Assembly: GCF_900249755.1 (NCBI RefSeq)
Contig: NZ_LT976853.1
Location: 2,825,295-2,889,294 of the forward strand
DNA length: 64,000 nt
Origin: Cupriavidus taiwanensis
GTDB taxonomy: Bacteria; Pseudomonadota; Gammaproteobacteria; Burkholderiales; Burkholderiaceae
Reading direction: 5' to 3'
Shown: one piece after another, positions 8,931 through 17,741 of the stretch
How positions within the stretch are numbered: the stretch's first letter is position 1
Layout: each line of letters begins with the position of its first letter
Program-made: the position numbers and the translations under genes
The notes under the pieces: model-generated
Seen by the model: the letters and a program-made list of their open reading frames with translations, nothing else
Databases searched by the model: none
What the model was told of the DNA's origin: nothing

Positions 8931-11108
8931 TTACTCCTTCTTCAGCGCGTGCAGCGCGCCCAGGCTCTCGGCCATGGTCGGCAGCTGCACCGTGACCGCA
9001 CCGGCCTGCGCCTGCCGCAGCAGCGTCAGCACGCCCTGCACGCGGCGCGACTTGGTATCGAAATAGCGGCCGATCATTGCCTGCGCCGCGGCCAGGTCGT
9101 TGCGGAACACGGGCTCGTTGCGCGACAGCAGCGCCAGGCGCGCATTGAGCAGGCGCAGCTTGACGTTCTCGCGCAGGAACCAGCCCTGGTCGCCCGACAG
9201 CAGCAGGGCTTCGGCGTCGTCGACCTTGCGGATGCGGATCACCTGCGCCAGTTCCTCGCGCAGGTAGTCCCAGAAGCGGGTGAACCAGCCCGGCCCGGTG
9301 CCGTTGGACGCGGCCGGCGCGCTGGCGCCATTGGCACCATTCACGGCGGCGCCCTTGCGCGCATCGGCCTCGCTGCGCTCGAGCATGCGTTCGCTGGACA
9401 GCAGCGGCAGCGCGTCGACCTGGTTGATGGCTTCGTCCAGCTTGATCGCGGCGCCGGTCAGGTCGGTGTCGGGCACCGCCTTCATGCGCGCCACGTCGCG
9501 GGCGATGGCGCGGCGCAGCAGGTTGTATTGCGGCTTGTCGGCGCGCGCCAGGCGCGCGTCGGCGCTTTGCAGCGCGGCCAGCGCGACCTGCACGTTGCCG
9601 GTCAGCTGCAGCTGCTGGCCGGCGCTGGTCAGCAACTGCTGGATCTCTGCGATTTCCCAGTCGTCGCGGTTGCGCATCAGATCCTGGTAAACCTGTTCCA
9701 GCGCCGCCTGCTTGTCGCGGGTTTCGCCGACCTGGTTCTCCAGCACGCCGACCTTGGCCTGCAGTTCCTTGACGGTGTCCTGCGCGTTGCGCGTCAGCAC
9801 GCGCGATTCCTGCACCAGCGCGTCGTTGCTTTGCTGGCGGCGCGCCAGCTCGCCGGTCAGGTGGTCGACGCGCTGCTGCAGCCACCAGAAGCCGCCGGCG
9901 GTTGCCACCACCAGCACGGCAACCAGCGCCCACAGCGCGGCGGAGCGGCGCGCGGGGCGAGCCGCGGCAGGCGGGGCCGCGTGCGCGGACTGCGCCGGGT
10001 GGACAGAGGCCGCGCCGGGCGGCGGGGTAGCGGAGGAGGACGTGGTTTCTTGCGTCACGCGTTCGACCTTCGTTGACGTTGCAGGGACTGCGGCAGGCGC
10101 GCTGACGGCCGGCGGCGTTGCGGCTTCGGCTGGCTTCGCTGCCGCCGGGCCGGATGGCGCTGGCAGGCTGGACGGCGCGGGGCCGGCATGCGCATCGGCC
10201 CACTGCAGGCACGCCGCCAGCAGGCCGGCATCGCCGGGCGCGGCGCGCTGGATATGGGAAAAGCCCAGCGCCAGCGCCTGTTCGGCGATTCTCGCATGGG
10301 GCGCGATGCACTGCACCTGCCGCAGCGAAGCGTCTTCCTGGGGCGACAGATGCTGCCGTGCCAGCACGTCGAGGTTGCGCACCGCCTCGGAACTGGTTAG
10401 CAGCCATGCGTGCGGCGCGGCGCCGGGACGCAGGTTGTCGCGCACGGCCTGCCATTGCATCGCGCTCGGTTCGGGCAGCGTGCGCTGGTAGGCCTCGACG
10501 GCCTCGACCTTGGCGCCGGCCTCGCGCAGGCGGTCGCCCAGCCAGTCGCGTCCGCCGTTGCCGCGGATGATCAGCACCGGCTTGCCGGCCAGTGCGGCGG
10601 GATCGAGCTGGGCCCACAGCGCTTCGGAATCGAAGCGCAGCGCCTCGGCATCGGGCGCGGTCTCGTCATGGCCCGGCTCGTTGGCGTTGGCGTTGGCGTT
10701 GGCGTTGGCGTTGGCGTTGGCGTTGGCGTTGGCGTTGGCGTTGGCATTGGCGCCCGCCGGTGCGATCACGCGATACGCCGGCGCGGCGATGCCCCGCTCG
10801 GCCAGCGCCGCGACGCTGGCCGGCCCCACCACTGCCACCGCGACCTGCGCCGGCCAGCGCGCCACGGCCGTGCCTTGCACGCCGGCCAGCGCGTCCAGCG
10901 CATAGGCAATCGCATTGGGACTGACGAAGACCGCCAGCGCAAAGGTGTCCAGCCGCGCCAGCGCCGCGCGCAGCGGCGCGTCGTCAGCGGCCGGGCCGAT
11001 CGCCAGCAGCGGGAAGCTGAGCACATCCAGACCGGCGCCCTGCAGGGCTTCGGTCAGTTGCCGGGACTGCCCGGCGGGTCGTGTGACAACGACGGTCGGG
11101 CGGGGCAT
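8931..11108 (-). CDS. hemD: Fused uroporphyrinogen-III synthase / HemX
   Basis: 725-residue fusion. Residues 1 to about 300 are uroporphyrinogen-III synthase, which cyclises hydroxymethylbilane (TVVVTRPAGQ at 5-14, VFVSPNAIAYAL near 60, WLLTSSEAVRNL near 235). A Pro/Ala-rich linker (about 305-388) follows, then one membrane helix (about 390-410), a coiled coil (about 411-480) and a HemX domain ending in LPTMAESLGALHALKKE. HemD-HemX fusions are known in Burkholderiales. The odd feature is a pure Ala-Asn dipeptide run at residues 120-143, encoded by a hexanucleotide repeat between the two halves of the HemD domain. It lies 9 bases after hemC. Confidence 0.94.
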   Translation of the reverse strand: MPRPTVVVTRPAGQSRQLTEALQGAGLDVLSFPLLAIGPAADDAPLRAALARLDTFALAVFVSPNAIAYALDALAGVQGTAVARWPAQVAVAVVGPASVAALAERGIAAPAYRVIAPAGANANANANANANANANANANANANEPGHDETAPDAEALRFDSEALWAQLDPAALAGKPVLIIRGNGGRDWLGDRLREAGAKVEAVEAYQRTLPEPSAMQWQAVRDNLRPGAAPHAWLLTSSEAVRNLDVLARQHLSPQEDASLRQVQCIAPHARIAEQALALGFSHIQRAAPGDAGLLAACLQWADAHAGPAPSSLPAPSGPAAAKPAEAATPPAVSAPAAVPATSTKVERVTQETTSSSATPPPGAASVHPAQSAHAAPPAAARPARRSAALWALVAVLVVATAGGFWWLQQRVDHLTGELARRQQSNDALVQESRVLTRNAQDTVKELQAKVGVLENQVGETRDKQAALEQVYQDLMRNRDDWEIAEIQQLLTSAGQQLQLTGNVQVALAALQSADARLARADKPQYNLLRRAIARDVARMKAVPDTDLTGAAIKLDEAINQVDALPLLSSERMLERSEADARKGAAVNGANGASAPAASNGTGPGWFTRFWDYLREELAQVIRIRKVDDAEALLLSGDQGWFLRENVKLRLLNARLALLSRNEPVFRNDLAAAQAMIGRYFDTKSRRVQGVLTLLRQAQAGAVTVQLPTMAESLGALHALKKE
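10680..10751 (-). repeat. Hexanucleotide tandem repeat (GCCAAC)12 inside hemD
   Basis: Twelve tandem copies of GCCAAC on the coding strand, one of them (second copy) changed to GCCAAT. They encode (Ala-Asn)12 at residues 120-143 of HemD-HemX. Because the unit is six bases, gain or loss of copies by slippage keeps the reading frame. Confidence 0.97.
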
Positions 11109-11117
11109 CGGGCAGCC

Positions 11118-12131
11118 TCAGGCAGGAGATGGGGAAGCGGCGGGATTGCCTGGATCGGCCAGCGCCGCGAGGATGGACTCGGCGCCCTGCGCCAGCAGAT
11201 CGCTCGCGCAAGCCTGGCCGAGCGCTTCGGCGGCAGCCAGGTCGGCCGCCGGCCCGGCCGCAGCGGCGCGGATGGCGCGGGTGCCGTCGGGCAGGGCGAC
11301 AAAGGCCTCCAGCCGCAGCTGGTCGCCGTCCCAGCGCGCGTGCGCGGCCAGCGGCACCTGGCAGGAGCCGCCCAGCCGGCGCGACACGGCGCGCTCGGCG
11401 CTCACGGCCAGCGCGGTCGGCAGGTGGTTCAGCGGCGCCAGCCATTCGGCCATTTCCGGGCGGGTGGAAAGCGTCTCGATGCCCAGCGCGCCCTGCCCCG
11501 CGGCCGGCAGCGACGCCTCGAGCGGGATCAGCGCGCGGATGCGCTCGCCCAGGCCCAGCCGCTTCAGGCCGGCGGCGGCCAGGATGATGGCGCCATATTC
11601 GCCGCGGTCGAGCTTGCCCAGGCGCGTGTCCAGGTTGCCGCGCAGCGGCTTGACCACCAGGTGCGGGTAGCGGCTGCGCAGCGCGGCTTCGCGGCGCAGG
11701 CTGGAGGTGCCGACCACGGTGCCGGCCGGCATCTCGTCCAGCGACGAATAAGCCGACGACACCAGCGCGTCGCGCGGGTCCTCGCGCTCCATCACCGCGG
11801 CCAGGGTGAAGCCGGGCGGCAGCTCCATCGGCACATCCTTGAGCGAATGCACCGCGAGGTCGGCCCGGCCTTCGTCCATCGCGAACTCCAGTTCTTTGAC
11901 AAACAAACCCTTGCCGCCGACTTTGGACAGCGTACGGTCTAGAATCTGGTCTCCGCGCGTGGTCATGCCAAGAATGGACACGTCGCACGCGGGATAGTAT
12001 TGTTGCAATGCAGCACGCACATGTTCTGCCTGCCACAGCGCCAGACGGCTCTCTCGGGAGGCAATGACGAGCTTTTGCGGAAGGTTGCGAGACACGACAG
12101 CGGTAGCGGAAGACGGGGTGGCAGACGACAT
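11118..12131 (-). CDS. hemC: Hydroxymethylbilane synthase (porphobilinogen deaminase)
   Basis: 337-residue enzyme that joins four porphobilinogens into hydroxymethylbilane. The N-terminal [16 protein letters not shown] (23-38), [23 protein letters not shown] (58-80), HSLKDVP (95-101) and the dipyrromethane-cofactor cysteine Cys257 in [15 protein letters not shown] are all present. A Ser/Ala/Thr-rich leader of about 17 residues precedes the conserved start; a later start codon is not obvious. It begins the hemC-hemDX-hemY operon and is divergent from ppc, with only 74 bases between the two start codons, so both promoters must overlap there. Confidence 0.97.
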   Translation of the reverse strand: MSSATPSSATAVVSRNLPQKLVIASRESRLALWQAEHVRAALQQYYPACDVSILGMTTRGDQILDRTLSKVGGKGLFVKELEFAMDEGRADLAVHSLKDVPMELPPGFTLAAVMEREDPRDALVSSAYSSLDEMPAGTVVGTSSLRREAALRSRYPHLVVKPLRGNLDTRLGKLDRGEYGAIILAAAGLKRLGLGERIRALIPLEASLPAAGQGALGIETLSTRPEMAEWLAPLNHLPTALAVSAERAVSRRLGGSCQVPLAAHARWDGDQLRLEAFVALPDGTRAIRAAAAGPAADLAAAEALGQACASDLLAQGAESILAALADPGNPAASPSPA

Positions 12132-12205
12132 GCGTCAATGGTAGCACGCGCCCCAATCGCCCCTCCGCGCCATTAGATAAGCTTAGAGAAGCAAGAGGAG
12201 ATTGC

Positions 12206-15200
12206 ATGACGCAGCATGCTGCGCGGCCCAATGGTCGGAAGACCGCCGCGGCCGCCAAGGATTCGTCCGCCGCCAAAGGTGACGCAATCGGCGCAACCGG
12301 CGCCAAACCGCCCCGCCCCGCTCCCCGCGCAGCCAAGCGCTCCACCAAGCCCACGCTTTCGATCGTGTCGAGCAACGGAACCACCATCGCCGCCGCCCCC
12401 GCCCGCCGCACTGCCGACAAAGACGTGCCGCTGCGCGAGGACATCCGCTTCCTGGGCCGCCTGCTGGGCGACTGCCTGCGCGAGCAGGAAGGCGACGCCG
12501 CCTTCGAGGTGGTCGAGACCATCCGCCAGACCGCGGTGCGCTTCCGCCGCGAGAACGACCGTGCCGCCGGCGCCGAGCTGGACCGCCTGCTCAAGCGCCT
12601 GTCGCGCGACCAGACCAACCAGGTGGTGCGCGCCTTCAGCTATTTCTCGCACCTGGCCAATATCGCCGAGGACCAGCACCACAACCGGCGCCGCCGCGTG
12701 CATGCGCTGGCGGGCTCGCCGCCGCAGGACGGCAGCCTGCAGCACGCGCTGGAAAAGATCGACGCCGTCGGCGTCACCGGCAAGCAGCTGCGCAAGTTCC
12801 TGGACGAGGCGCTGATCGTGCCGGTGCTGACCGCGCACCCGACCGAAGTCCAGCGCAAGAGCATCCTGGACGCCGAACGCGAGATCGCCCGCCTGCTGGC
12901 CGAGCGCGACCTGCCGATGACCGCGCGCGAACGCGAGCACAACACCGCGCAGCTGCGCGCCAAGGTCACCACGCTGTGGCAGACCCGCATGCTGCGCGAC
13001 GCGCGCCTGACGGTGGCCGACGAGATCGAGAACGCGCTGTCGTACTACCGCACCACTTTCCTGCGTGGCATCCCGCAGCTGATGAGCGAGCTGGAAGAAG
13101 ACATCGCCGCGGTGTTCCCGGCCACGCGCAAGCGCAAGGGCGCTGCCGGCGCGTCGGGCACGCAGCCCGCGCCGCTGGCGCCGTTCCTGCAGATGGGTTC
13201 CTGGATCGGCGGCGACCGCGACGGCAATCCCAACGTGACCGCCGAAACCCTGGAGCACGCCGCCAGCCAGCAGGCGCAGCTGATCCTGGACTGGTACCTG
13301 GACGAAGTCCACGCGCTCGGCGCCGAGCTGTCGATGTCGATGCTGATGGTCGATGCCAGCCCGGAACTGCTGGCGCTGGCCGAGCGCTCGCCCGACCATT
13401 CCGAGCACCGCGCCGACGAGCCCTACCGGCGCGCGCTGATCGGCATCTACGCGCGCCTGGCCGCCACGTGCAAGACGCTGACCGGCCACGCCGCGACGCG
13501 CCGCCCGGTGGCGCCGGCCGAGCCCTATGACAGCGCCGAGGCATTCGGCGCCGACATCCAGGTGGTGATCGACTCCCTGCGCGCGCACCACGGCCAGGCG
13601 CTGGCCAGCCACCGCATCGACGCGCTGGCCCGCGCCATCGCCGTGTTCGGCTTCCATCTGGCGTCGGTCGACATGCGCCAGGTCTCGGACGTGCACGAGG
13701 CGGTGATCGCCGAGCTGTTCGCCGCCGCCGGCGTCGCCCCCGACTACGCCGCGCTGCCCGAGGCGCGCAAGCTGGAACTGCTGCTGGCCGAACTGCGCCA
13801 GCCGCGCCTGCTGACGCTGCCGTGGCACGCGTACTCGGAACAGACCTGCAAGGAGCTGGCGATCTTCGCCGCCGCGCGCGAGCTGCGCGCGCGCTTTGGC
13901 AAGCGCGTGGCGCGCAACTACATCATCTCGCACACCGAGACGCTGTCGGACCTGGTCGAGGTGATGCTGCTGCAGAAGGAATCCGGCATGCTGCAGGGCA
14001 CGCTGGGCAGCAAGACCGACCCGGCGCGCATGGAGCTGATGGTGATCCCGCTGTTCGAGACCATCGAAGACTTGCGCAACGCCGCCGGCATCATGCAGTC
14101 GCTGCTGGACCTGCCGGGCTTCGATGCGGTGCTCGCGCACCACGGGGTCGAGCAGGAAGTGATGCTCGGCTACTCGGATTCGAACAAGGACGGCGGCTTC
14201 CTGACCTCGACCTGGGAGCTGTACAAGGCCGAGCTGGCGCTGGTGCAGCTGTTCGAGCAGCGCAACGTCAAGCTGCGCCTGTTCCACGGCCGCGGCGGCA
14301 CCGTCGGCCGCGGCGGCGGCCCGACCTACCAGGCCATCCTGTCGCAGCCGCCGGGCACGGTCAACGGCCAGATCCGCCTGACCGAGCAGGGCGAGATCAT
14401 CAACAGCAAGTTCGCCAATGCCGAGATCGGCCGGCGCAACCTGGAAACGGTGGTCGCCGCCACGCTGGAGGCGTCGCTGCTGCCGCAGCAGAACGCCCCC
14501 AGGGACCTCGACATGTTCGAGGCCGTGATGCAGCAGCTGTCGGACCGCGCCTTCACGGCGTATCGCGACCTGGTCTACGAGACCCCGGGCTTCAAGGACT
14601 ACTTCTTCGCCACCACGCCGATCACCGAGATCGCCGACCTGAACCTGGGTTCGCGCCCGGCCTCGCGCAAGCTGATGGACAAGAAGAATCGCCGCATCGA
14701 AGACCTGCGCGCGATCCCGTGGGGCTTCTCGTGGGGGCAGTGCCGCCTGCTGCTGCCGGGCTGGTACGGCTTCGGCAGCGCGGTGCGCGCGCTGCTGGAC
14801 AGCGCACCGGACGACAAGGCGCGCAAGCAGGCCGTCACCACGCTGCGGCGCATGGTCAAGACCTGGCCGTTCTTCTCGACGCTGCTGTCGAACATGGACA
14901 TGGTGCTGGCCAAGACCGACCTGGCCGTGGCCTCGCGCTACGCCCAGCTGTGCGACGACGCCGCGCTGCGCCGCAACGTGTTCAACCGCATCAGCAAGGA
15001 ATGGCACCTGACCTGCGACATGCTGGCGCTGATCACCGGCCACCAGGAGCGGCTGGCGGACAACCCGCTGCTGGCGCGGTCGATCAAGAACCGCTTCGCG
15101 TATCTCGATCCGTTGAACCACTTGCAGGTGGAGTTGCTCAAGCGCTTCCGCTCGGGCAAGGATGGCGATGATATCCGCGTACGGCGCGGGATTCATCTGA

Positions 15201-15241
15201 CCATCAATGGGGTGGCGGCGGGGTTGCGCAATACGGGCTGA
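12206..15241 (+). CDS. ppc: Phosphoenolpyruvate carboxylase
   Basis: 1011-residue anaplerotic enzyme that makes oxaloacetate from PEP and bicarbonate. Active-site motifs are visible: [11 protein letters not shown] in the first third, [11 protein letters not shown] and the glycine-rich [19 protein letters not shown] in the second half. The C-terminus [18 protein letters not shown] end is normal. The family core begins only at about residue 73 ([16 protein letters not shown]); the first 70 residues are an Ala/Lys/Pro-rich, probably disordered extension not found in the enterobacterial protein. The start is well supported by AGAGGAGATTGC directly before the ATG. Divergent from hemC. Confidence 0.97.
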   Translation: MTQHAARPNGRKTAAAAKDSSAAKGDAIGATGAKPPRPAPRAAKRSTKPTLSIVSSNGTTIAAAPARRTADKDVPLREDIRFLGRLLGDCLREQEGDAAFEVVETIRQTAVRFRRENDRAAGAELDRLLKRLSRDQTNQVVRAFSYFSHLANIAEDQHHNRRRRVHALAGSPPQDGSLQHALEKIDAVGVTGKQLRKFLDEALIVPVLTAHPTEVQRKSILDAEREIARLLAERDLPMTAREREHNTAQLRAKVTTLWQTRMLRDARLTVADEIENALSYYRTTFLRGIPQLMSELEEDIAAVFPATRKRKGAAGASGTQPAPLAPFLQMGSWIGGDRDGNPNVTAETLEHAASQQAQLILDWYLDEVHALGAELSMSMLMVDASPELLALAERSPDHSEHRADEPYRRALIGIYARLAATCKTLTGHAATRRPVAPAEPYDSAEAFGADIQVVIDSLRAHHGQALASHRIDALARAIAVFGFHLASVDMRQVSDVHEAVIAELFAAAGVAPDYAALPEARKLELLLAELRQPRLLTLPWHAYSEQTCKELAIFAAARELRARFGKRVARNYIISHTETLSDLVEVMLLQKESGMLQGTLGSKTDPARMELMVIPLFETIEDLRNAAGIMQSLLDLPGFDAVLAHHGVEQEVMLGYSDSNKDGGFLTSTWELYKAELALVQLFEQRNVKLRLFHGRGGTVGRGGGPTYQAILSQPPGTVNGQIRLTEQGEIINSKFANAEIGRRNLETVVAATLEASLLPQQNAPRDLDMFEAVMQQLSDRAFTAYRDLVYETPGFKDYFFATTPITEIADLNLGSRPASRKLMDKKNRRIEDLRAIPWGFSWGQCRLLLPGWYGFGSAVRALLDSAPDDKARKQAVTTLRRMVKTWPFFSTLLSNMDMVLAKTDLAVASRYAQLCDDAALRRNVFNRISKEWHLTCDMLALITGHQERLADNPLLARSIKNRFAYLDPLNHLQVELLKRFRSGKDGDDIRVRRGIHLTINGVAAGLRNTG

Positions 15242-15318
15242 CAGCCCGCAAACCTCGGAAAAGGTGAGCGGTTTTGGGTGCGCCCAAGCCGCCCGAGCTG
15301 GCCCAGGCAAGGTGTTCT

Positions 15319-15473
15319 CCCTCTCCCCTCACGGGGAGAGGGACGGGGTGAGGGGCGGTTTGATTAGGAACCACATCAAGCAAGGCCAACGGTGAACGGT
15401 GTTAACCCACTGGCCTCGGCTTTTGATGCGCCGGCCCTCACCCCCGGCCCCTCTCCCGCACGCGGGAGAGGGG
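15319..15473. repeat. REP/BIME-like palindromic repeat element, second copy
   Basis: Hairpin CCCTCTCCCC/GGGGAGAGGG (15319-15328, 15333-15342), then GGGGTGAGGG (15345-15354) pairing with GCCCTCACCCC (15434-15444), then hairpin CCCCTCTCCCGC/GCGGGAGAGGGG (15448-15459, 15462-15473). The order of parts matches the element at 7579-7697. It fills most of the 260 bases between the convergent ppc and ferritin-like genes, where I see no other gene. Confidence 0.83.
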
Positions 15474-15501
15474 AGCAACCACTCGGCAAGCTTCAACCGC
15501 C

Positions 15502-16113
15502 TCACCCCACGAACGCCCCCGGTACCGGATCCTCGCCCAGCGCGTGCAGCAGCACCGCCCAGTGCATCGCCTCGTCGCCCAGGATGCTGCCGGCCGCGCG
15601 CGTCAGTTCGCGGTTGTGGAAGTTCGGCAGCACGCCAAGGTAAGCCGAGGTGGCGCCCTTCTCCAGCCCGGCGGCAAAGCGCAGCACGTCGGCCTGGGTC
15701 TTCAGCTTGTCGGTCGGGAACTCGTACGCCGACGCCTTCTTCGCCGTTACCGGCGTGCCGCCCAGCTTCGATACCGTGCCCGCCAGCACCTGCGCATGGG
15801 CCTTGTGGTGGTCCTGGAACTTGACCGCAGTGGCCAGCACCGGCTTTTGCAGCAACCCGCTTTCGGCGCCCACCTGGTAGGCCGCGATCGCCTGGTATTC
15901 CAGCCCCAGCGCGGTGTTGAGGATATCGATGTCGCCCTTGGTGCTGCCCGATTGCGTCTGCGCCCACGCCGGCATCGACTCGCCGAGCGTGATGACGGCC
16001 AGCGAGCCCAGCGCGAACAGGCCGGGCACCTTGAGCAGGCCGCGCCGGCGTGCATCCGGCAGCGTGACGATGGTTCCGGGCTCGCGCGCGGGCGTCTTTG
16101 ACATGCGGTCCAT
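15502..16113 (-). CDS. Ferritin-like domain exported protein
   Basis: 203-residue protein with an N-terminal export signal: RRRGLLKVPG (about 23-32) followed by a hydrophobic stretch and an Ala-x-Ala-like site (MPAWAQ). The RR-x-x-L pattern suggests possible Tat export, but the motif is not canonical. The mature part resembles the Ferritin_2 / DUF4439 four-helix bundle: LEYQAIAAYQ, FQDHHKAHAQVL and GDEAMHWAVLLHALG supply Glu and His side chains at ligand positions. Ligands match the family pattern; bound metal and function are unknown. AGGAGA lies before the ATG. It is divergent from an ECF sigma factor gene, so it may belong to that regulon. Confidence 0.82.
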   Translation of the reverse strand: MDRMSKTPAREPGTIVTLPDARRRGLLKVPGLFALGSLAVITLGESMPAWAQTQSGSTKGDIDILNTALGLEYQAIAAYQVGAESGLLQKPVLATAVKFQDHHKAHAQVLAGTVSKLGGTPVTAKKASAYEFPTDKLKTQADVLRFAAGLEKGATSAYLGVLPNFHNRELTRAAGSILGDEAMHWAVLLHALGEDPVPGAFVG

Positions 16114-16219
16114 GGTGTTCTCCTGTGAGGGATGACAACGTGGCGCCCCGGGGACGGGGTGCCTGGCTTGCGCCTGTCGATATCTACGCAGGCGCCGCGC
16201 GCCTGGATGCAGCGCTACC

Positions 16220-16225
16220 TATAAT
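16220..16225 (+). promoter_or_regulatory. Candidate -10 box (TATAAT) upstream of ECF sigma gene
   Basis: A perfect TATAAT in GC-rich DNA, 33 bases before the GTG start of the sigma factor gene. No recognisable -35 hexamer lies 16-18 bases upstream, so this is a weak prediction. Confidence 0.35.
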
Positions 16226-16257
16226 CCGGCAAAGCCCCCTTGCAAGGACCCGTCCCG

Positions 16258-16857
16258 GTGCCGTCTTCCCCGCAGCCGTCCTATGCCGCGCCCGCCAGCC
16301 CCGACCGGCTGGAGGGGCTGCTGCAGGCCGTGGCCGTGGGCGAGCGCCAGGCGCTGCGCGGCCTCTACGACCTCACCGCGACGAAACTGTTTGGCCTCGC
16401 GCTGCGTATTACTGGCAGGCGCGATTGGGCGGAGGATGTCGTGCAGGAGAGCTTTGTCAGCATCTGGCACCACGCGGCCGACTACCGGCCGCAACTGGCC
16501 GCGCCGATGACGTGGATGACCGCGATCGTGCGCAACCGCGCGCTGGACTGCCTGCGCCGCGCCGCAGCGGCGCGCGTCGGGCAGACGGTCGAGCTTGACG
16601 AAGACCTGGGCGACTGGCTGGCCGACGACACCGCCGGCCCTGCGGAACTGGCCGAGGCCAGCCAGCAGGCGCGCGCGCTCAGCCGCTGCCTGCAGCGGCT
16701 GGAGCAAGCCCAGCGCCAGGCCATCATGCTGGCCTACCTGCAGGACCTGAGCCACGCCGAACTGGCCGAGCGCCTGCGCGCGCCGCTGGGGACGGTCAAG
16801 TCCTGGATCCGGCGCGGGCTGGAGCGGCTGCGCAGCTGCATGGAGGGCGCGGCATGA
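16258..16857 (+). CDS. RNA polymerase sigma factor, ECF family
   Basis: 199-residue ECF sigma factor. Region 2 is seen as the stretch from LRGLYDLTATKLFGLALRITGRRDWAEDVVQESFVSIW, with the conserved DVVQE-F element, and region 4 as LAYLQDLSHAELAERLRAPLGTVKSWIRRGLERLR, a helix-turn-helix for the -35 element. I choose the GTG at 16258 because AAGGA (16244-16248) is well spaced; a TTG at 16240 would add six residues and has no such site. The next gene starts inside its stop codon region (ATGA, 4-base overlap), the normal arrangement for a cognate anti-sigma factor. It resembles the SigK-like ECF group that pairs with RskA-type anti-sigma proteins. Confidence 0.93.
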   Translation: MPSSPQPSYAAPASPDRLEGLLQAVAVGERQALRGLYDLTATKLFGLALRITGRRDWAEDVVQESFVSIWHHAADYRPQLAAPMTWMTAIVRNRALDCLRRAAAARVGQTVELDEDLGDWLADDTAGPAELAEASQQARALSRCLQRLEQAQRQAIMLAYLQDLSHAELAERLRAPLGTVKSWIRRGLERLRSCMEGAA

Positions 16858-17609
16858 AGCTGGCCAGCCATCCCGACCTGCTCGACCGCATCGCCGCCCA
16901 GTACGCGCTGGGCGTGCTGCGCGGCGGTGCGCGCCGGCGCCTGGAGCGGCTGGCACATGACGAACCCGCGGTGCGCGCGGCGATCCAGCGCTGGCAGGCG
17001 CGCCTTGCCGGCGTGGCCGAACTGCAGGCGGCGGCCGTGCCGGTCGACAAGGTCTGGTGCGGGATCGAGGAGCGGCTTGGCTGGAAGGCGGCCGGGGAGC
17101 GTGGTCCGGCCGCCGCAGCCGGCACCCCTGGCCTGCGCCGTGACGCCCCCTGGTGGCAGCGCCTGTGGTCGGCGCCGGTATTCTGGCGCGGCGCCGCGGC
17201 GGCCATGGCGCTGATTGCGGTGCTGGCCGTCGGCATCGGCATGCACCTGGCGCAGCAGCGCGAGGCGGCCCCTGCCGAAGTCATCGCCGTGCTGAACGAC
17301 GAGCGCGGCCAGCCGGCCATGCTGGTGTCGTGGGACACCGGCGCAGGCGAACTTATCGTGCGCCGGCTGGATCACCTCAGGCTGAGCGGCCAGCAGGTAT
17401 TGCAGTTGTGGGCGCTGCCGGACGGCGGCAAGCCGCAGTCGCTGGGGCTGGTCGGCCGCGTGCCGCAGGTGCGGCTGGCATTGGCGCAGCGGCCTGCGGC
17501 GGTGCCCGCGCTGGCGGTCAGCATCGAGCCGGCCGGCGGCTCGCCCAACGCCGACGGGCCGAGCGGCCCGGTGGTGTTCAAGGGACCCTTGATCCACAGC
17601 CGGCCCTGA
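16854..17609 (+). CDS. Anti-sigma factor, RskA-like
   Basis: 251-residue single-pass membrane protein. The N-terminal cytoplasmic part (DLLDRIAAQYALGVLRGGARRRLERL) resembles anti-sigma-K N-domains, a membrane helix is at about residues 116-137 (GAAAAMALIAVLAVGIGMHLA), and the periplasmic part contains the RskA/DUF2337-type pattern with VLNDERGQPAMLVSWD and LWALPDGGKPQSLGLV. Translationally coupled to the ECF sigma gene, so it should sequester that sigma factor. The signal that releases it is unknown; the divergent ferritin-like gene suggests oxidative or metal stress, which is only an inference. Confidence 0.9.
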   Translation: MKLASHPDLLDRIAAQYALGVLRGGARRRLERLAHDEPAVRAAIQRWQARLAGVAELQAAAVPVDKVWCGIEERLGWKAAGERGPAAAAGTPGLRRDAPWWQRLWSAPVFWRGAAAAMALIAVLAVGIGMHLAQQREAAPAEVIAVLNDERGQPAMLVSWDTGAGELIVRRLDHLRLSGQQVLQLWALPDGGKPQSLGLVGRVPQVRLALAQRPAAVPALAVSIEPAGGSPNADGPSGPVVFKGPLIHSRP

Positions 17610-17657
17610 GCCCCGCGCCGCCGACGCGGCCGGCACCGCCAGCCCGCCGCCGGGCGA

Positions 17658-17663
17658 TATAAT
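17658..17663 (+). promoter_or_regulatory. Candidate -10 box (TATAAT) for argH
   Basis: Perfect TATAAT 79 bases before the argH start. The matching -35 region is GC-rich and poor, so activator help or a chance match are both possible. Confidence 0.4.
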
Positions 17664-17741
17664 CGCCGTTTCCCAATTTTTCGCGCCCGCCGCCGTCCGC
17701 ACGCCGGCCGCCTGCCGCGCGAGCCACTGCAGCCGACGTCC

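Noticed and set aside
12173..15310. Open frame of about 1045 codons opposite ppc
   Set aside because: Antisense shadow of ppc with His/Gln/Arg-rich composition and no recognisable motif.
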